NCBI GenBank assembly: GCA_030699345.1
Contig: JAUYMX010000210.1
Coordinates: 1 to 16,571 of the forward strand
Reading direction: 5' to 3'
DNA length: 16,571 nt
Origin: Methylococcaceae bacterium
GTDB taxonomy: Bacteria; Pseudomonadota; Gammaproteobacteria; Methylococcales; Methylomonadaceae
In this document: piece by piece, positions 6,364 through 13,962 of the stretch
How the letters are laid out: every line of letters starts with the position of its first letter
Numbering within the stretch: position 1 is the first letter of the stretch
The notes under the pieces: model-generated
What the model saw: only the letters and a program-made list of their open reading frames with translations
Database searches by the model: none
What the model was told of the DNA's origin: nothing
Translations under genes and position numbers: made by a program

Positions 6364-8061
6364 ATGGCCACAACAGACGACAAAAATATCCGGCATTTTT
6401 CTTCTTTGGTAGTTGACGGTATGGAGCGTGCGCCAAGCCGCGCAATGCTGCACGCAGTCGGCTTTAAAAATGAAGATTTCAAAAAGCCGCAAATTGGTAT
6501 CGCTTCAACCTGGAGTATGGTCACACCCTGCAATATGCACATTAATCGTCTGGCTGACGATGCTGCACGCGGTGTCAACAATGCCGACGGCAAGGCTGTT
6601 ATCTTTAATACCATTACCATTTCCGACGGTATCTCGATGGGTACCGAGGGTATGAAATACTCATTGGTATCTCGGGAAGTGATTGCCGATTCGATTGAAA
6701 CGGTAGTTGGCTGCCAGGGCTTCGATGGAGTGGTTGCCATAGGCGGCTGCGATAAAAACATGCCCGGCTGTATGATCGCTTTGTCGCGCCTTAATCGCCC
6801 TGCGATTTTTGTCTACGGCGGTACTATTTTATCCGGCTGCCATAACAACAAAAAACTCGACGTTGTTTCCGTATTTGAAGCCGTCGGCGCCCGCGCCAAC
6901 AATAAAATCGATGATGCCGAATTGGCGGCTATTGAAGAAAAAGCCATTCCCGGCGCCGGTTCCTGCGGCGGCATGTACACCGCTAACACCATGGCATCAG
7001 CCATTGAAGCGTTAGGCATGAGCTTGCCGAACAGCTCCGCGCAAACCGCAATTTCCGATGATAAACGCCTGGACTGCGAACGCGCCGGTGCAGCGGTATT
7101 AGAACTATTGAAAAAAGACATCAAGCCACGCGACATCATGACCAAAGCGGCGTTTGAAAATGCCATCACAGTCGTTATCGCTCTAGGCGGCTCAACTAAT
7201 GCTGTGCTGCATTTGTTGGCAATGGCTAACGCCACCTATGTGGATTTAACCTTGGATGATTTCACTCGCATCGGCGAACACGTTCCAATGCTGGCCGATT
7301 TAAAACCCAGTGGCCAGTATTCAATGGCGGAATTGGTGGAAATTGGCGGCATTCAGCCGTTAATGAAAGAATTATTAAATGTTGGCCTGTTGCACGGTGA
7401 TTGCTTGACCGTGACGGGTAAAACCCTGGCCGAAAACCTGGCTGATGTTAAACCTTATCTGGAAGGCCAAGACATCATTCGGCCATTGAACAACCCGATC
7501 AAAAAAGACAGCCACTTATCCATTCTTTACGGCAATTTGGCTACCGAAGGTGCAGTTGCCAAAATCACCGGCAAAGAAGGTTTAGTTTTTACTGGTAAAG
7601 CTAAAGTATTTGAGGCCGAAGAGCAGGCACTGAAAAGTATTTTGGACGGCAGCATTGTCAAAGGCGATGTTATTGTTATTCGCTATGAAGGCCCCAAAGG
7701 CGGCCCCGGCATGCGCGAATTGCTCACCCCTACTTCAGCAGTAATGGGTAAAGGCTTGGGCAAAGAGGTTGCACTTATTACAGATGGTCGTTTTTCCGGT
7801 GGCACCCACGGTTTCGTGGTCGGCCACATTACACCAGAAGCCCATGTCGGCGGAACGCTGGCAATCGTTCAAGAAGGTGACCAAATCACCATTGACGCTG
7901 AAACCAAACAATTGACCTTGCATGTTGATGAACAAGAAATCGCTCGACGCCTTGAAAAATGGCAACAACCCGCCCCGCGTTATACCCGCGGCGTATTGGC
8001 AAAATATGCCAAATTGGTGAGCTCTGCGTCTAAGGGCGCGGTGACGGATAATTTGGATTGA
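6364..8061 (+). CDS. ilvD: Dihydroxy-acid dehydratase (IlvD)
   Basis: IlvD dehydrates 2,3-dihydroxyisovalerate and 2,3-dihydroxy-3-methylvalerate to the 2-keto acids that become valine, leucine and isoleucine. It is a cytosolic Fe-S enzyme. The 565 residues show three cysteines placed as in the [2Fe-2S] subgroup: C56 (PCNMH), C129 (GGCDKNMPGC, with K131 the lysine carbamylated in this family) and C201 (SCGGMYTANTMA). The C-terminal signature TDGRFSGGTHGFVVGHITPEA contains S478, the proposed catalytic alkoxide. E. coli IlvD is reported to carry an oxygen-labile [4Fe-4S] cluster, so the cluster type here is inferred from subgroup resemblance. An AGGAA Shine-Dalgarno (6351-6355) lies 8 nt before the ATG. 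No other ilv or leu gene is nearby. Two palindromic repeat pairs follow immediately. Confidence 0.97.
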   Translation: MATTDDKNIRHFSSLVVDGMERAPSRAMLHAVGFKNEDFKKPQIGIASTWSMVTPCNMHINRLADDAARGVNNADGKAVIFNTITISDGISMGTEGMKYSLVSREVIADSIETVVGCQGFDGVVAIGGCDKNMPGCMIALSRLNRPAIFVYGGTILSGCHNNKKLDVVSVFEAVGARANNKIDDAELAAIEEKAIPGAGSCGGMYTANTMASAIEALGMSLPNSSAQTAISDDKRLDCERAGAAVLELLKKDIKPRDIMTKAAFENAITVVIALGGSTNAVLHLLAMANATYVDLTLDDFTRIGEHVPMLADLKPSGQYSMAELVEIGGIQPLMKELLNVGLLHGDCLTVTGKTLAENLADVKPYLEGQDIIRPLNNPIKKDSHLSILYGNLATEGAVAKITGKEGLVFTGKAKVFEAEEQALKSILDGSIVKGDVIVIRYEGPKGGPGMRELLTPTSAVMGKGLGKEVALITDGRFSGGTHGFVVGHITPEAHVGGTLAIVQEGDQITIDAETKQLTLHVDEQEIARRLEKWQQPAPRYTRGVLAKYAKLVSSASKGAVTDNLD

Positions 8062-8070
8062 TTGTTGATT

Positions 8071-8152
8071 GTAGGATGGGTAGAACGCAGTGAAACCCAT
8101 CGGAAAGAATTGGTGACGATGGGTTTCGTTATCACTCTACCCATCCTGCTAC
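8071..8152. repeat. Inverted pair of REP-like palindromic units, GGATGGGTAGA type
   Basis: Two units face each other. The left unit (8071-8102) contains GGATGGGTAGA (8074-8084) and GAAACCCATCG (8092-8102). The right unit (8117-8152) contains their exact complements, CGATGGGTTTC (8117-8127) and TCTACCCATCC (8136-8146), separated by 14 nt. Each unit is itself palindromic (GATGGGT 8075-8081 with ACCCATC 8095-8101), so the locus can form two small hairpins or one large cruciform. The non-pairing inner bases differ between units (ACGCAGT against GTTATCAC), as expected of divergent copies of a dispersed repeat. It begins nine bases after the ilvD stop and could help end ilvD transcription. Confidence 0.85.
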
Positions 8153-8178
8153 GTGCTACCTATCCTTTATAAAGCCAA

Positions 8179-8244
8179 GTAGGGTACGCATCGCGTACCA
8201 TTTTCAAAACGTTGATTACAAAAGGTACGCAATGCGTACCCTAC
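8179..8244. repeat. Inverted pair of GTAGGGTACGC palindromic units
   Basis: The left unit (8179-8199) and the reverse complement of the right unit (8224-8244) are 21 nt each and agree at 20 positions; the only difference is one C/T in the loop. Each unit is a hairpin, GGTACGC with GCGTACC around a 3-nt loop (ATC or AAT). The spacer is 24 nt. The family differs from the pair at 8071-8152. The arrangement resembles a BIME or a non-autonomous palindromic element; no transposase is nearby. The right unit ends 47 nt before the ATG at 8292. Confidence 0.85.
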
Positions 8245-8291
8245 CAAAGCATTTCCCTATAAATTTAGTTAACCGAACACAGGATATAAAC

Positions 8292-8633
8292 ATGAGTGAT
8301 TTACCCAATTGCCCAAAGTGCGGCTCAGAATACACATACGTGGATGGAGAGTCGTACATTTGCCCGGAATGCTCTCATGAATGGCCTCAAGCATCGACTG
8401 CTGAAAGCGGCGATGATGCGCGCGTGATTAAGGACGCCAATGGCAATGTGTTGCAAGACGGTGATTCCATCACTGTCATTAAAGATCTAAAGGTTAAAGG
8501 CTCATCTTTGGTCGTTAAAGTCGGCACTAAAGTTAAAAATATTCGCTTGGTTGATGGCGATCATGACATTGATTGCAAAATCGATGGCATTGGCGCGATG
8601 AAACTGAAATCAGAGTTTGTGAAAAAGATTTAA
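8292..8633 (+). CDS. YjdM/PhnA-family zinc-ribbon protein
   Basis: This 113-residue protein matches the family called 'alkylphosphonate utilization protein PhnA' (E. coli YjdM). The N-terminal zinc ribbon has two CPxC knuckles: C7-P-K-C10 and C24-P-E-C27 followed by SHEW. The C-terminal PhnA domain (about 45-113) is a small beta-rich fold with DANGNVLQDGDSITVIKDLKVKG. The molecular function is not known. The E. coli gene lies next to but outside the phosphonate operon, and the name does not imply phosphonate degradation; no phn gene is in this window. The start is fixed by AGGA (8281-8284), 7 nt upstream, and by the conserved MSDLPNCPKCGSEY. An open frame extends 60 nt further upstream into the palindromic repeat and is not part of the gene. 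It is probably co-transcribed with argA, 36 nt downstream. Confidence 0.9.
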   Translation: MSDLPNCPKCGSEYTYVDGESYICPECSHEWPQASTAESGDDARVIKDANGNVLQDGDSITVIKDLKVKGSSLVVKVGTKVKNIRLVDGDHDIDCKIDGIGAMKLKSEFVKKI

Positions 8634-8669
8634 TCCTCCATAGCTATCTACTAAGAATCCAACACGCTA

Positions 8670-9986
8670 ATGCAGCAACAATCCACATTCGTAAGTTGGT
8701 TTAGAAATTCGTCACCCTACATCCACGCCCACCGCAATCGCACGTTTGTGATTTTTTTCAGCGGCGTGGCGGTCACTGAGCCGGATTTCGATAATCTGAT
8801 TCACGATTTTGCCTTGCTAAAAAGCTTGGGCGCCAGATTGGTGCTGGTGCATGGCATTCGTACACAAATTGACGAACGCGTGTTGGAGCAAGGCGATACG
8901 CCAAAATTCCATCATCATTTGCGTATTACCGATGCCACGACACTGCAATATGTTAAGCAGGCGGCTGGGCTGGTACGTATTGAGGTCGAAGCCTTACTGT
9001 CGATGGGCGTGTCGGGCTCGCCGATGGCGGGTGCCAAGATTCGGGTGGCGTCCGGTAATTTCGTCACCGCTAAACCGTTGGGAGTATTGGATGGTATCGA
9101 TTATTGCTATACCGGCAAGGTACGGCGTATCGATAGCCAGGGTATTCACCAGCAACTTGATCAGAACAATGTGGTGCTGATTTCACCGATCGGTTATTCG
9201 CCCAGTGGCGAGGTATTTAATCTATCAGCCGAAGAAGTGGCAACCGAAGTAGCAATTGCACTGCAAGCGGAAAAACTGATTTTATTGACTGAACAAGCGT
9301 GTGTTTCGCCACAAGATCAACAACCGATTCAGCAACTAACGACCGCGCAGGCTAATGAGCTGTTGCAGCAAACCCCAAAGTTATCGGAGATCATTGCTCG
9401 TTCATTGCGAGCCGCGATACAAAGCTGCCAGCAAGGCGTGCAGCGCGCGCATTTGATCAATCGCCATGTCGACGGTGCATTGCTGCTGGAACTGTTTACC
9501 CGCGACGGCATTGGTACCTTAATCAGTTCAACAGCATTTGAAACCATCCGCACCGCCACGCTGGACGACATCGGCGGCATTCTGGAACTCATTAAGCCAT
9601 TAGAGCAGCAAGGCAAGCTGGCTAAGCGCTCCAGAGAAAAGATTGAAATGGAAATCAGCGATTATGTGGTCATTGAACGCGACGGTTTAATTATCGGCTG
9701 CATCGCTTTGCACGCTGATTTGCCAGGACAGTTCGGCGCTATTGCCTGTTTGGCCGTACACCCTGATTACCAGGGCGGCGCGCGTGCTAAGCGCATGTTG
9801 GAGTTTGTCTATGACAAAGCCAAACAGCTGCAGCTTAATACCTTGTTCGTGTTATCGACACAAACTATGCACTGGTTTATTGAACAGGGATTTTTACCTA
9901 CTGATTTGCAGCATCTCCCTGAGGCGCTTAGGTTGTTATATAACCCCGCGCGCAATTCAAAGATTCTTTACAAGACTACCGATTAA
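8670..9986 (+). CDS. argA: N-acetylglutamate synthase (ArgA)
   Basis: ArgA acetylates glutamate with acetyl-CoA, the first committed step of arginine synthesis and usually the point of arginine feedback inhibition. The 438 residues match the E. coli type (443). Residues of about 25-285 form the amino-acid-kinase fold (FFSGVAVTEPDF near 29-40, LVLVHGIRTQI near 57-67, SPIGYSPSGEVFNLSAEEVA near 172-191), which binds arginine rather than phosphorylating. Residues of about 293-436 form the GNAT acetyltransferase domain, with the acetyl-CoA loop VHPDYQGGARAKRML (363-377). The ATG lacks a clear Shine-Dalgarno. cpdA starts 9 nt after the stop, and the YjdM-like gene ends 36 nt upstream, so the three probably form an operon although their roles are unrelated. 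argD-argF and argG lie elsewhere in the window. Confidence 0.96.
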   Translation: MQQQSTFVSWFRNSSPYIHAHRNRTFVIFFSGVAVTEPDFDNLIHDFALLKSLGARLVLVHGIRTQIDERVLEQGDTPKFHHHLRITDATTLQYVKQAAGLVRIEVEALLSMGVSGSPMAGAKIRVASGNFVTAKPLGVLDGIDYCYTGKVRRIDSQGIHQQLDQNNVVLISPIGYSPSGEVFNLSAEEVATEVAIALQAEKLILLTEQACVSPQDQQPIQQLTTAQANELLQQTPKLSEIIARSLRAAIQSCQQGVQRAHLINRHVDGALLLELFTRDGIGTLISSTAFETIRTATLDDIGGILELIKPLEQQGKLAKRSREKIEMEISDYVVIERDGLIIGCIALHADLPGQFGAIACLAVHPDYQGGARAKRMLEFVYDKAKQLQLNTLFVLSTQTMHWFIEQGFLPTDLQHLPEALRLLYNPARNSKILYKTTD

Positions 9987-9995
9987 GACTGGCAC

Positions 9996-10805
9996 ATGAA
10001 TACTTCCGACGAAAATGTCTTATCGATACTGCAATTATCCGATATGCACATTTTGTCGCAACCCGGCGCCACTTTATTAGGCGTAGATACACTACATTAT
10101 TTTCATGCCTGCTTAAAGCAAGCGCTCAGCTCCGGACAGCGTTTTGATTTGCTGTTATTGACCGGGGATCTGGCACAAGAACCTTGTATAGCAAGTTATC
10201 AGCAGATTTTAAAATGCCTGGAGCATTATCCTGCTCTGCCCTGCCTTTGTTTACCCGGCAATCATGACGATTATGACTTGATGCAGCAGGTTTTTAAGAC
10301 CGATAAGGTAAGTTGCGACAAACAACTTTTGCTGAATAACTGGCAGGTGATTAATTTAAATAGCCAAATTCCGGGAAAGCCCGGAGGTCGTCTAGCGGAA
10401 CAAGAACTGCTGTTTCTTGAACAGTGTTTAGAAGATTATCCTGCCCTTAACGCCATCATCGCAGTGCATCACCATTGTATAAAATCCAAAAGCAAATGGA
10501 TGGATACTATGATGGTAGAAAACAGTGAGGAATTGCTGGCAATCGTGAGGCGATTTCCGCAGATTAAAGCGTTAATCAATGGACATATTCATCAGGAATT
10601 AGAAGCGGAGATAGGCGCCACTCAAGTGTTTGGCACACCATCAACATGCTTTCAATTTAGTCCCGGCAGCACACAATTTAGCGTCGATGACACGCCCCCA
10701 GGCTATCGCTTAATACATCTGGGTAATAATGGGAACGTCAATTCGGAAGTGATCAGGTTACCGGGGCGGTTAACAGAACTGAAACTGACTGACCACGGCT
10801 ATTAA
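9996..10805 (+). CDS. cpdA: 3',5'-cyclic-AMP phosphodiesterase (CpdA)
   Basis: CpdA is a class III cyclic-nucleotide phosphodiesterase of the calcineurin-like metallophosphoesterase superfamily, hydrolysing cAMP to AMP in the cytosol and so lowering CRP signalling. All metal-binding motifs are present: D16 and H18 (LSDMHIL), D58 (LLTGDLAQE), N89 and H90 (LPGNHDDYD), H158-H160 (AVHHHCI), and H197/H199 (NGHIHQELE). The C-terminal TPSTCFQF and PPGYRLI segments are typical of CpdA rather than other phosphoesterases. At 269 residues it is close to the E. coli protein (275). It follows argA by 9 nt. Its stop overlaps the stop of convergent rppH in a shared TTAA. Confidence 0.93.
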   Translation: MNTSDENVLSILQLSDMHILSQPGATLLGVDTLHYFHACLKQALSSGQRFDLLLLTGDLAQEPCIASYQQILKCLEHYPALPCLCLPGNHDDYDLMQQVFKTDKVSCDKQLLLNNWQVINLNSQIPGKPGGRLAEQELLFLEQCLEDYPALNAIIAVHHHCIKSKSKWMDTMMVENSEELLAIVRRFPQIKALINGHIHQELEAEIGATQVFGTPSTCFQFSPGSTQFSVDDTPPGYRLIHLGNNGNVNSEVIRLPGRLTELKLTDHGY

Positions 10806-11347
10806 CGTTTACCATCCTGGCCCACAGGTATTTTGTCGATGGCTAAGAAACCTTCAGCTTTTACTGGCACAGAATCAATGGTAAGAATGCAACCCAGTTC
10901 GCTCATAGCCTTTTGATACACTTTACGCTTAAAGTAAACCACATCTTTTAATGGCTCCCAATAATCTACCCAGCGCCAATTATCAAATTCCGGCTTCGGA
11001 CTAAGGTCAAAACGCACATTGGATTCATGTGTTACCAAGCGCAGCATAAACCAAATCTGCTTCTGACCAATGCATAACGGCAATGAGTTTTTGCGGATGT
11101 AGCGTTCAGGCAATTGGTATCTCAGCCAATAGCGAGTGCGCCCCAGCACTTCAACATGCTGCTTTTGCAGCCCTGTCTCCTCCCACAATTCTCGATACAT
11201 CGCTGTTTCCGGGTCTTCGTTGTCATTGATACCACCTTGCGGGAACTGCCAGGAGTTCATGCCCATCCGCTTTGCCCAAAACACGCGACCCTCGTCATTG
11301 CAAAGGATGATTCCGACATTGGGTCGGTATCCTTTAGAGTCTATCAT
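10802..11347 (-). CDS. rppH: RNA pyrophosphohydrolase (RppH)
   Basis: RppH is a Nudix hydrolase that removes pyrophosphate from 5'-triphosphorylated (or diphosphorylated) mRNA, which triggers RNase E-dependent decay. The 181 residues (E. coli 176) begin with the family-typical MIDSKGYRPNVGIILCN. The Nudix box is intact from G38 to L60 (QGGINDNEDPETAMYRELWEETGL region), with metal-binding E53, E56 and E57 at the same numbers as in E. coli. The FPQGG and KQIWFMLRL segments also match. The Shine-Dalgarno is poor (ACAGG, about 9 nt away). No ptsP is adjacent. It is divergent from the HAD phosphatase gene and convergent with cpdA, with a four-base overlap. Confidence 0.96.
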   Translation of the reverse strand: MIDSKGYRPNVGIILCNDEGRVFWAKRMGMNSWQFPQGGINDNEDPETAMYRELWEETGLQKQHVEVLGRTRYWLRYQLPERYIRKNSLPLCIGQKQIWFMLRLVTHESNVRFDLSPKPEFDNWRWVDYWEPLKDVVYFKRKVYQKAMSELGCILTIDSVPVKAEGFLAIDKIPVGQDGKR

Positions 11348-11425
11348 GTCAAAAAACCTGTGTTATTACCTTACCCGTGACTTTAATTCGACTGTGTTAG
11401 AATCGCCCAGCAGGCAAGCTAGTTT

Positions 11426-11431
11426 TATAAT
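11426..11431 (+). promoter_or_regulatory. Candidate -10 for the HAD phosphatase gene
   Basis: A perfect TATAAT lies 74 nt before the GTG start in the rppH/HAD divergent region. The expected -35 position has only TCGCCC, so an activator would be needed or the true promoter lies elsewhere. Confidence 0.3.
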
Positions 11432-11505
11432 GCAACCATTGTTCCATAAATAAACTACAGACGCCATAGGGCTTAATTTTTTTATTATTTCAGACAGGTT
11501 TAACC

Positions 11506-12189
11506 GTGAGCTTAGCGATTTTCGATTTGGACAACACCCTAATTGCCGATGACAGTGACTATTTGTGGGGACAATTTCTTGTTGATAATGGCATCGTTGA
11601 CAAAGACTATTACGAGAGCGCCAATACTAAATTTTACGATGATTACAAGCAAGGCAGCCTGGACATGGTTGAGTTTCTTAAGTTTTCGCTGCAACCGTTA
11701 GCCGATAATCCTGTAGAACAACTTTACAGCTGGCGCGAGCAATTTATACAAGAAATTATCAAACCCTTAATGCTGAAGTCTGCTGAAGAATTAATCGCTA
11801 AACATAAAGCGCGAGGCGACACTTTAATGGTGATCACCGCAACCAATCGCTTTGTTACTGAACCGATAGTTAATCTATATGGTATTGAACATTTGTTGGC
11901 GACCACACCTGAATTTGTCGATGGCCGATATACCGGTGGCTTTAGCGGCACACCCTGTTTTCGCGAAGGTAAAGTAAAGACATTGGAAGCCTGGCTACAA
12001 CAATCAAACAATACGTTAGAAGGCAGCTGGTTTTACAGCGATTCTCACAATGATTTACCTCTTTTACAACGGGTAGATAACCCAGTTGCAGTAGACCCTG
12101 ATGAAAAGCTGGAACAGTTTGCCAAATCATCAAATTGGCCGATCATAACCCTAAGAGATGGAATTTGCCCGGGCCATCATTTCAAATAA
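11506..12189 (+). CDS. HAD-superfamily phosphatase, subfamily IB (PSP-like)
   Basis: This 227-residue protein is a phosphoserine-phosphatase-like HAD hydrolase. All four HAD motifs are visible: motif I DLDNT with nucleophile D7 and acid D9, motif II T111 (VITAT), motif III K156 (REGKVK), and motif IV D179/D183 (YSDSHNDLPLL). An alpha-helical cap (about 15-85) follows motif I, as in subfamily IB. The C-terminal VDPDEKLEQFAKSSNWPII is typical of this subgroup. The substrate is unknown from sequence; related pseudomonad proteins next to rppH have been considered for histidinol-phosphate or phosphoserine hydrolysis, which is a recollection and not a result here. Translation starts at GTG with CAGG 7 nt upstream (11495-11498). 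It is divergent from rppH and convergent with the TusA-like gene, 9 nt apart. Confidence 0.9.
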   Translation: MSLAIFDLDNTLIADDSDYLWGQFLVDNGIVDKDYYESANTKFYDDYKQGSLDMVEFLKFSLQPLADNPVEQLYSWREQFIQEIIKPLMLKSAEELIAKHKARGDTLMVITATNRFVTEPIVNLYGIEHLLATTPEFVDGRYTGGFSGTPCFREGKVKTLEAWLQQSNNTLEGSWFYSDSHNDLPLLQRVDNPVAVDPDEKLEQFAKSSNWPIITLRDGICPGHHFK

Positions 12190-12198
12190 CCGCGACTT

Positions 12199-12432
12199 TC
12201 ATTTTTTCTTGATGAAAAAAATTCGGCTGTCGGATTCTTGTATACAGGCAAGAATTTGATGGCCGGTTTGATTGGCATAAACGCCAAAATCCAAATGCGC
12301 CGCAGGATCTGTGGTGATAACTTTAACAATTTCATTACTTGCCATTGTTACTAAGACTTTTTTTAACCTAAGCAACGGCAACGGGCACTGCAGACCACTG
12401 GCGTCCACTTCAAAATGACATTCAATATTCAT
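12199..12432 (-). CDS. TusA-family sulfurtransferase / sulfur carrier
   Basis: This 77-residue protein belongs to the TusA/SirA/YedF family. The defining CPxP motif is at residues 16-19 (GLQCPLPLLRLKK), with Cys16 the predicted persulfide carrier; the alpha/beta core continues through VKVITTDPAAHLDFGVYANQTGH to the terminal beta strand RIFFIKKK. In E. coli TusA relays sulfur from IscS to TusBCD-TusE for tRNA 2-thiouridine; other paralogues serve sulfur oxidation or molybdopterin synthesis. tusBCDE are not in this window, so the exact paralogue cannot be set. It is divergent from cysG, which makes siroheme for sulfite reductase; the pairing suggests a sulfur theme but proves nothing. No good Shine-Dalgarno is visible. 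Confidence 0.9.
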   Translation of the reverse strand: MNIECHFEVDASGLQCPLPLLRLKKVLVTMASNEIVKVITTDPAAHLDFGVYANQTGHQILACIQESDSRIFFIKKK

Positions 12433-12469
12433 GTTGGTTTTATGTTTTCTTGCATTCTTTAAGAGTGCT

Positions 12470-12475
12470 TATAAT
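12470..12475 (+). promoter_or_regulatory. Candidate -10 of the cysG promoter
   Basis: A perfect TATAAT lies 37 nt before the cysG ATG at 12513. The nearest -35-like TTGCAT (12450-12455) is only 14 bp away, so the -35 is poor. If used, transcription starts near 12482 and excludes the TTG at 12450 as a translation start. Confidence 0.4.
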
Positions 12476-12512
12476 ACCACCCCTTTTTAATCCAAAAATC
12501 ATAGCCCTTAAA

Positions 12513-13901
12513 ATGGATTACTTTCCCGTTTTTATGAAACTCCAAGGCCAACCTTGCTTGGTAGTAGGTGCTGGTGAAATAGCCGCCAGAAAGATCGAGT
12601 TACTGCTCAAAGCCGACGCAAAGATCACAGTAATAGCCCGTAAAATAAGCACGCATGTGTCTGAATTACAGGCCGTACATGACTTAAATGTACTGCAAAA
12701 ATCATTTTCTACAGAAGACTTAATTGGTTTTAAACTGGTTATTTCGGCGACAGATAATCAACAAACCAACGAACTGGTCGCACACACAGCTACACAGCAA
12801 AACATCCTCGTTAACGTGGTTGATAGCCCCGCTCTATGCAGTTTTATTTTTCCAGCAATCATTGATCGTTCACCAATTATTGCGGCAGTTAGCTCCGGGG
12901 GGGCTGCACCGGTTTTAGCACGATTACTTAGGGCTAAGATTGAGACAGTAATCCCCCCGGCTTACGGCAAGCTGGCTGCGCTTGCAGAAAAATTTAGATG
13001 GGCGGTTAAGCAAAGCATTAAAGTGCCCGCACAGCGGCGAATTTTTTGGGAAAACAACTTTCAAGGCGCTGTTGCTGAATTGGTGTTTGCCGGTAAAGAA
13101 CAAGAAGCGGCACGGCAGTTGACAGAAAATCTTGCCAAACATGAACAAGGCACCAACTTCGGCGAAGTTTATTTAATCGGCGCTGGACCTGGAGCACCTG
13201 ATTTGCTTACGTTTCGTGCCTTGCGATTAATGCAGCAAGCCGACGTAATCGTTTATGACCGCTTAGTCTCGCCAGAAATTCTTGAATTGGCTAGACGTGA
13301 TTCAGAAAAGATTTATGTCGGCAAGCAACGGCAAAATCATACCGTCCCCCAAGAAGACATTAATATTTTACTGGCAGACTTAGCCAAAGCAGGAAAGCGA
13401 GTTGTGCGCCTTAAAGGTGGCGATCCGTTTATCTTTGGCCGTGGCGGCGAAGAAATTGAAACCCTAATGCAACAAGGTATTAATTTTCAGGTGGTTCCTG
13501 GCATTACAGCCGCTTCAGGCTGTGCAAGTTATGCAGGCATTCCACTTACACACCGAGATCATGCGCAGTCCTGCACCTTTGTCACCGGACATTTAAAAGA
13601 TAACTCTATCAACTTAAATTGGACGCAATTGGCTGCGCCAAATCAGACAATCGTTATTTATATGGGCCTGGTGGGACTAGAAAAAATATGCGAGGCACTG
13701 ATGGCTCATGGCAGTCCAAAAGACTTACCCATTGCCTTGGTACAACAAGGTACCACCATTAATCAACGCGTCATCACGGGCACGCTAGAAACTCTGCCAA
13801 GTTTGGTTATTGACAAAGACATTAAGCCACCGACACTGATAATCATCGGCACTGTAGTCACATTACACGACAAATTGGCTTGGTTTCATGGCGACAGTTG
13901 A
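12513..13901 (+). CDS. cysG: Siroheme synthase, trifunctional (CysG)
   Basis: CysG makes siroheme from uroporphyrinogen III: two SAM-dependent methylations, NAD-dependent oxidation of precorrin-2, and iron insertion. The 462 residues match the E. coli protein (457). The N-terminal SirC-like half (1-213) has the NAD site VVGAGEIAARK (17-27), catalytic D104 (NVVDSP) and S128 (VSSGG), both at the E. coli numbers. The C-terminal methyltransferase half (216-460) has LIGAGPGAPDLLTFRAL (221-237), YDRLVS with D249, RLKGGDPFIFGRGGEE (299-314), VVPGITAASG (327-336) and YMG. The open frame extends to a TTG at 12450, adding 21 residues unlike the family; MDYFPVFMKLQGQPCLVVG is the conserved start, although it has no Shine-Dalgarno. 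It is divergent from the TusA-like gene. Confidence 0.96.
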   Translation: MDYFPVFMKLQGQPCLVVGAGEIAARKIELLLKADAKITVIARKISTHVSELQAVHDLNVLQKSFSTEDLIGFKLVISATDNQQTNELVAHTATQQNILVNVVDSPALCSFIFPAIIDRSPIIAAVSSGGAAPVLARLLRAKIETVIPPAYGKLAALAEKFRWAVKQSIKVPAQRRIFWENNFQGAVAELVFAGKEQEAARQLTENLAKHEQGTNFGEVYLIGAGPGAPDLLTFRALRLMQQADVIVYDRLVSPEILELARRDSEKIYVGKQRQNHTVPQEDINILLADLAKAGKRVVRLKGGDPFIFGRGGEEIETLMQQGINFQVVPGITAASGCASYAGIPLTHRDHAQSCTFVTGHLKDNSINLNWTQLAAPNQTIVIYMGLVGLEKICEALMAHGSPKDLPIALVQQGTTINQRVITGTLETLPSLVIDKDIKPPTLIIIGTVVTLHDKLAWFHGDS

Positions 13902-13962
13902 TATTCTTTACTAATGCATATCAATTTATAGGGCGACTTAACATAACAGACGTCATAAAATA

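Noticed and set aside
8071..8244. CRISPR array or insertion sequence
   Set aside because: The repeats are inverted pairs of two different short families without regular direct repeats and spacers, and there is no transposase or cas gene.
8232..8291. Upstream start for the YjdM-like gene within the palindromic repeat
   Set aside because: The added 20 residues are encoded by repeat and leader sequence, while AGGA and the conserved MSDLPNCPKCG start at 8292.
8292..8633. Phosphonate degradation gene (phosphonoacetate hydrolase also called PhnA)
   Set aside because: The protein is the small zinc-ribbon YjdM family, not the unrelated metal-dependent hydrolase, and no phosphonate genes are adjacent.
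12202..12220. Hairpin terminator between the HAD gene and tusA (TTTTTTC / GAAAAAA)
   Set aside because: The stem is almost only A-T, lies inside the tusA coding end (IFFIKKK), and would be too weak to terminate.
12450..12512. TTG start giving 21 extra residues on CysG
   Set aside because: The extension is unlike the family, overlaps the likely -10 TATAAT, and the numbering of D104 and S128 matches E. coli only from 12513.
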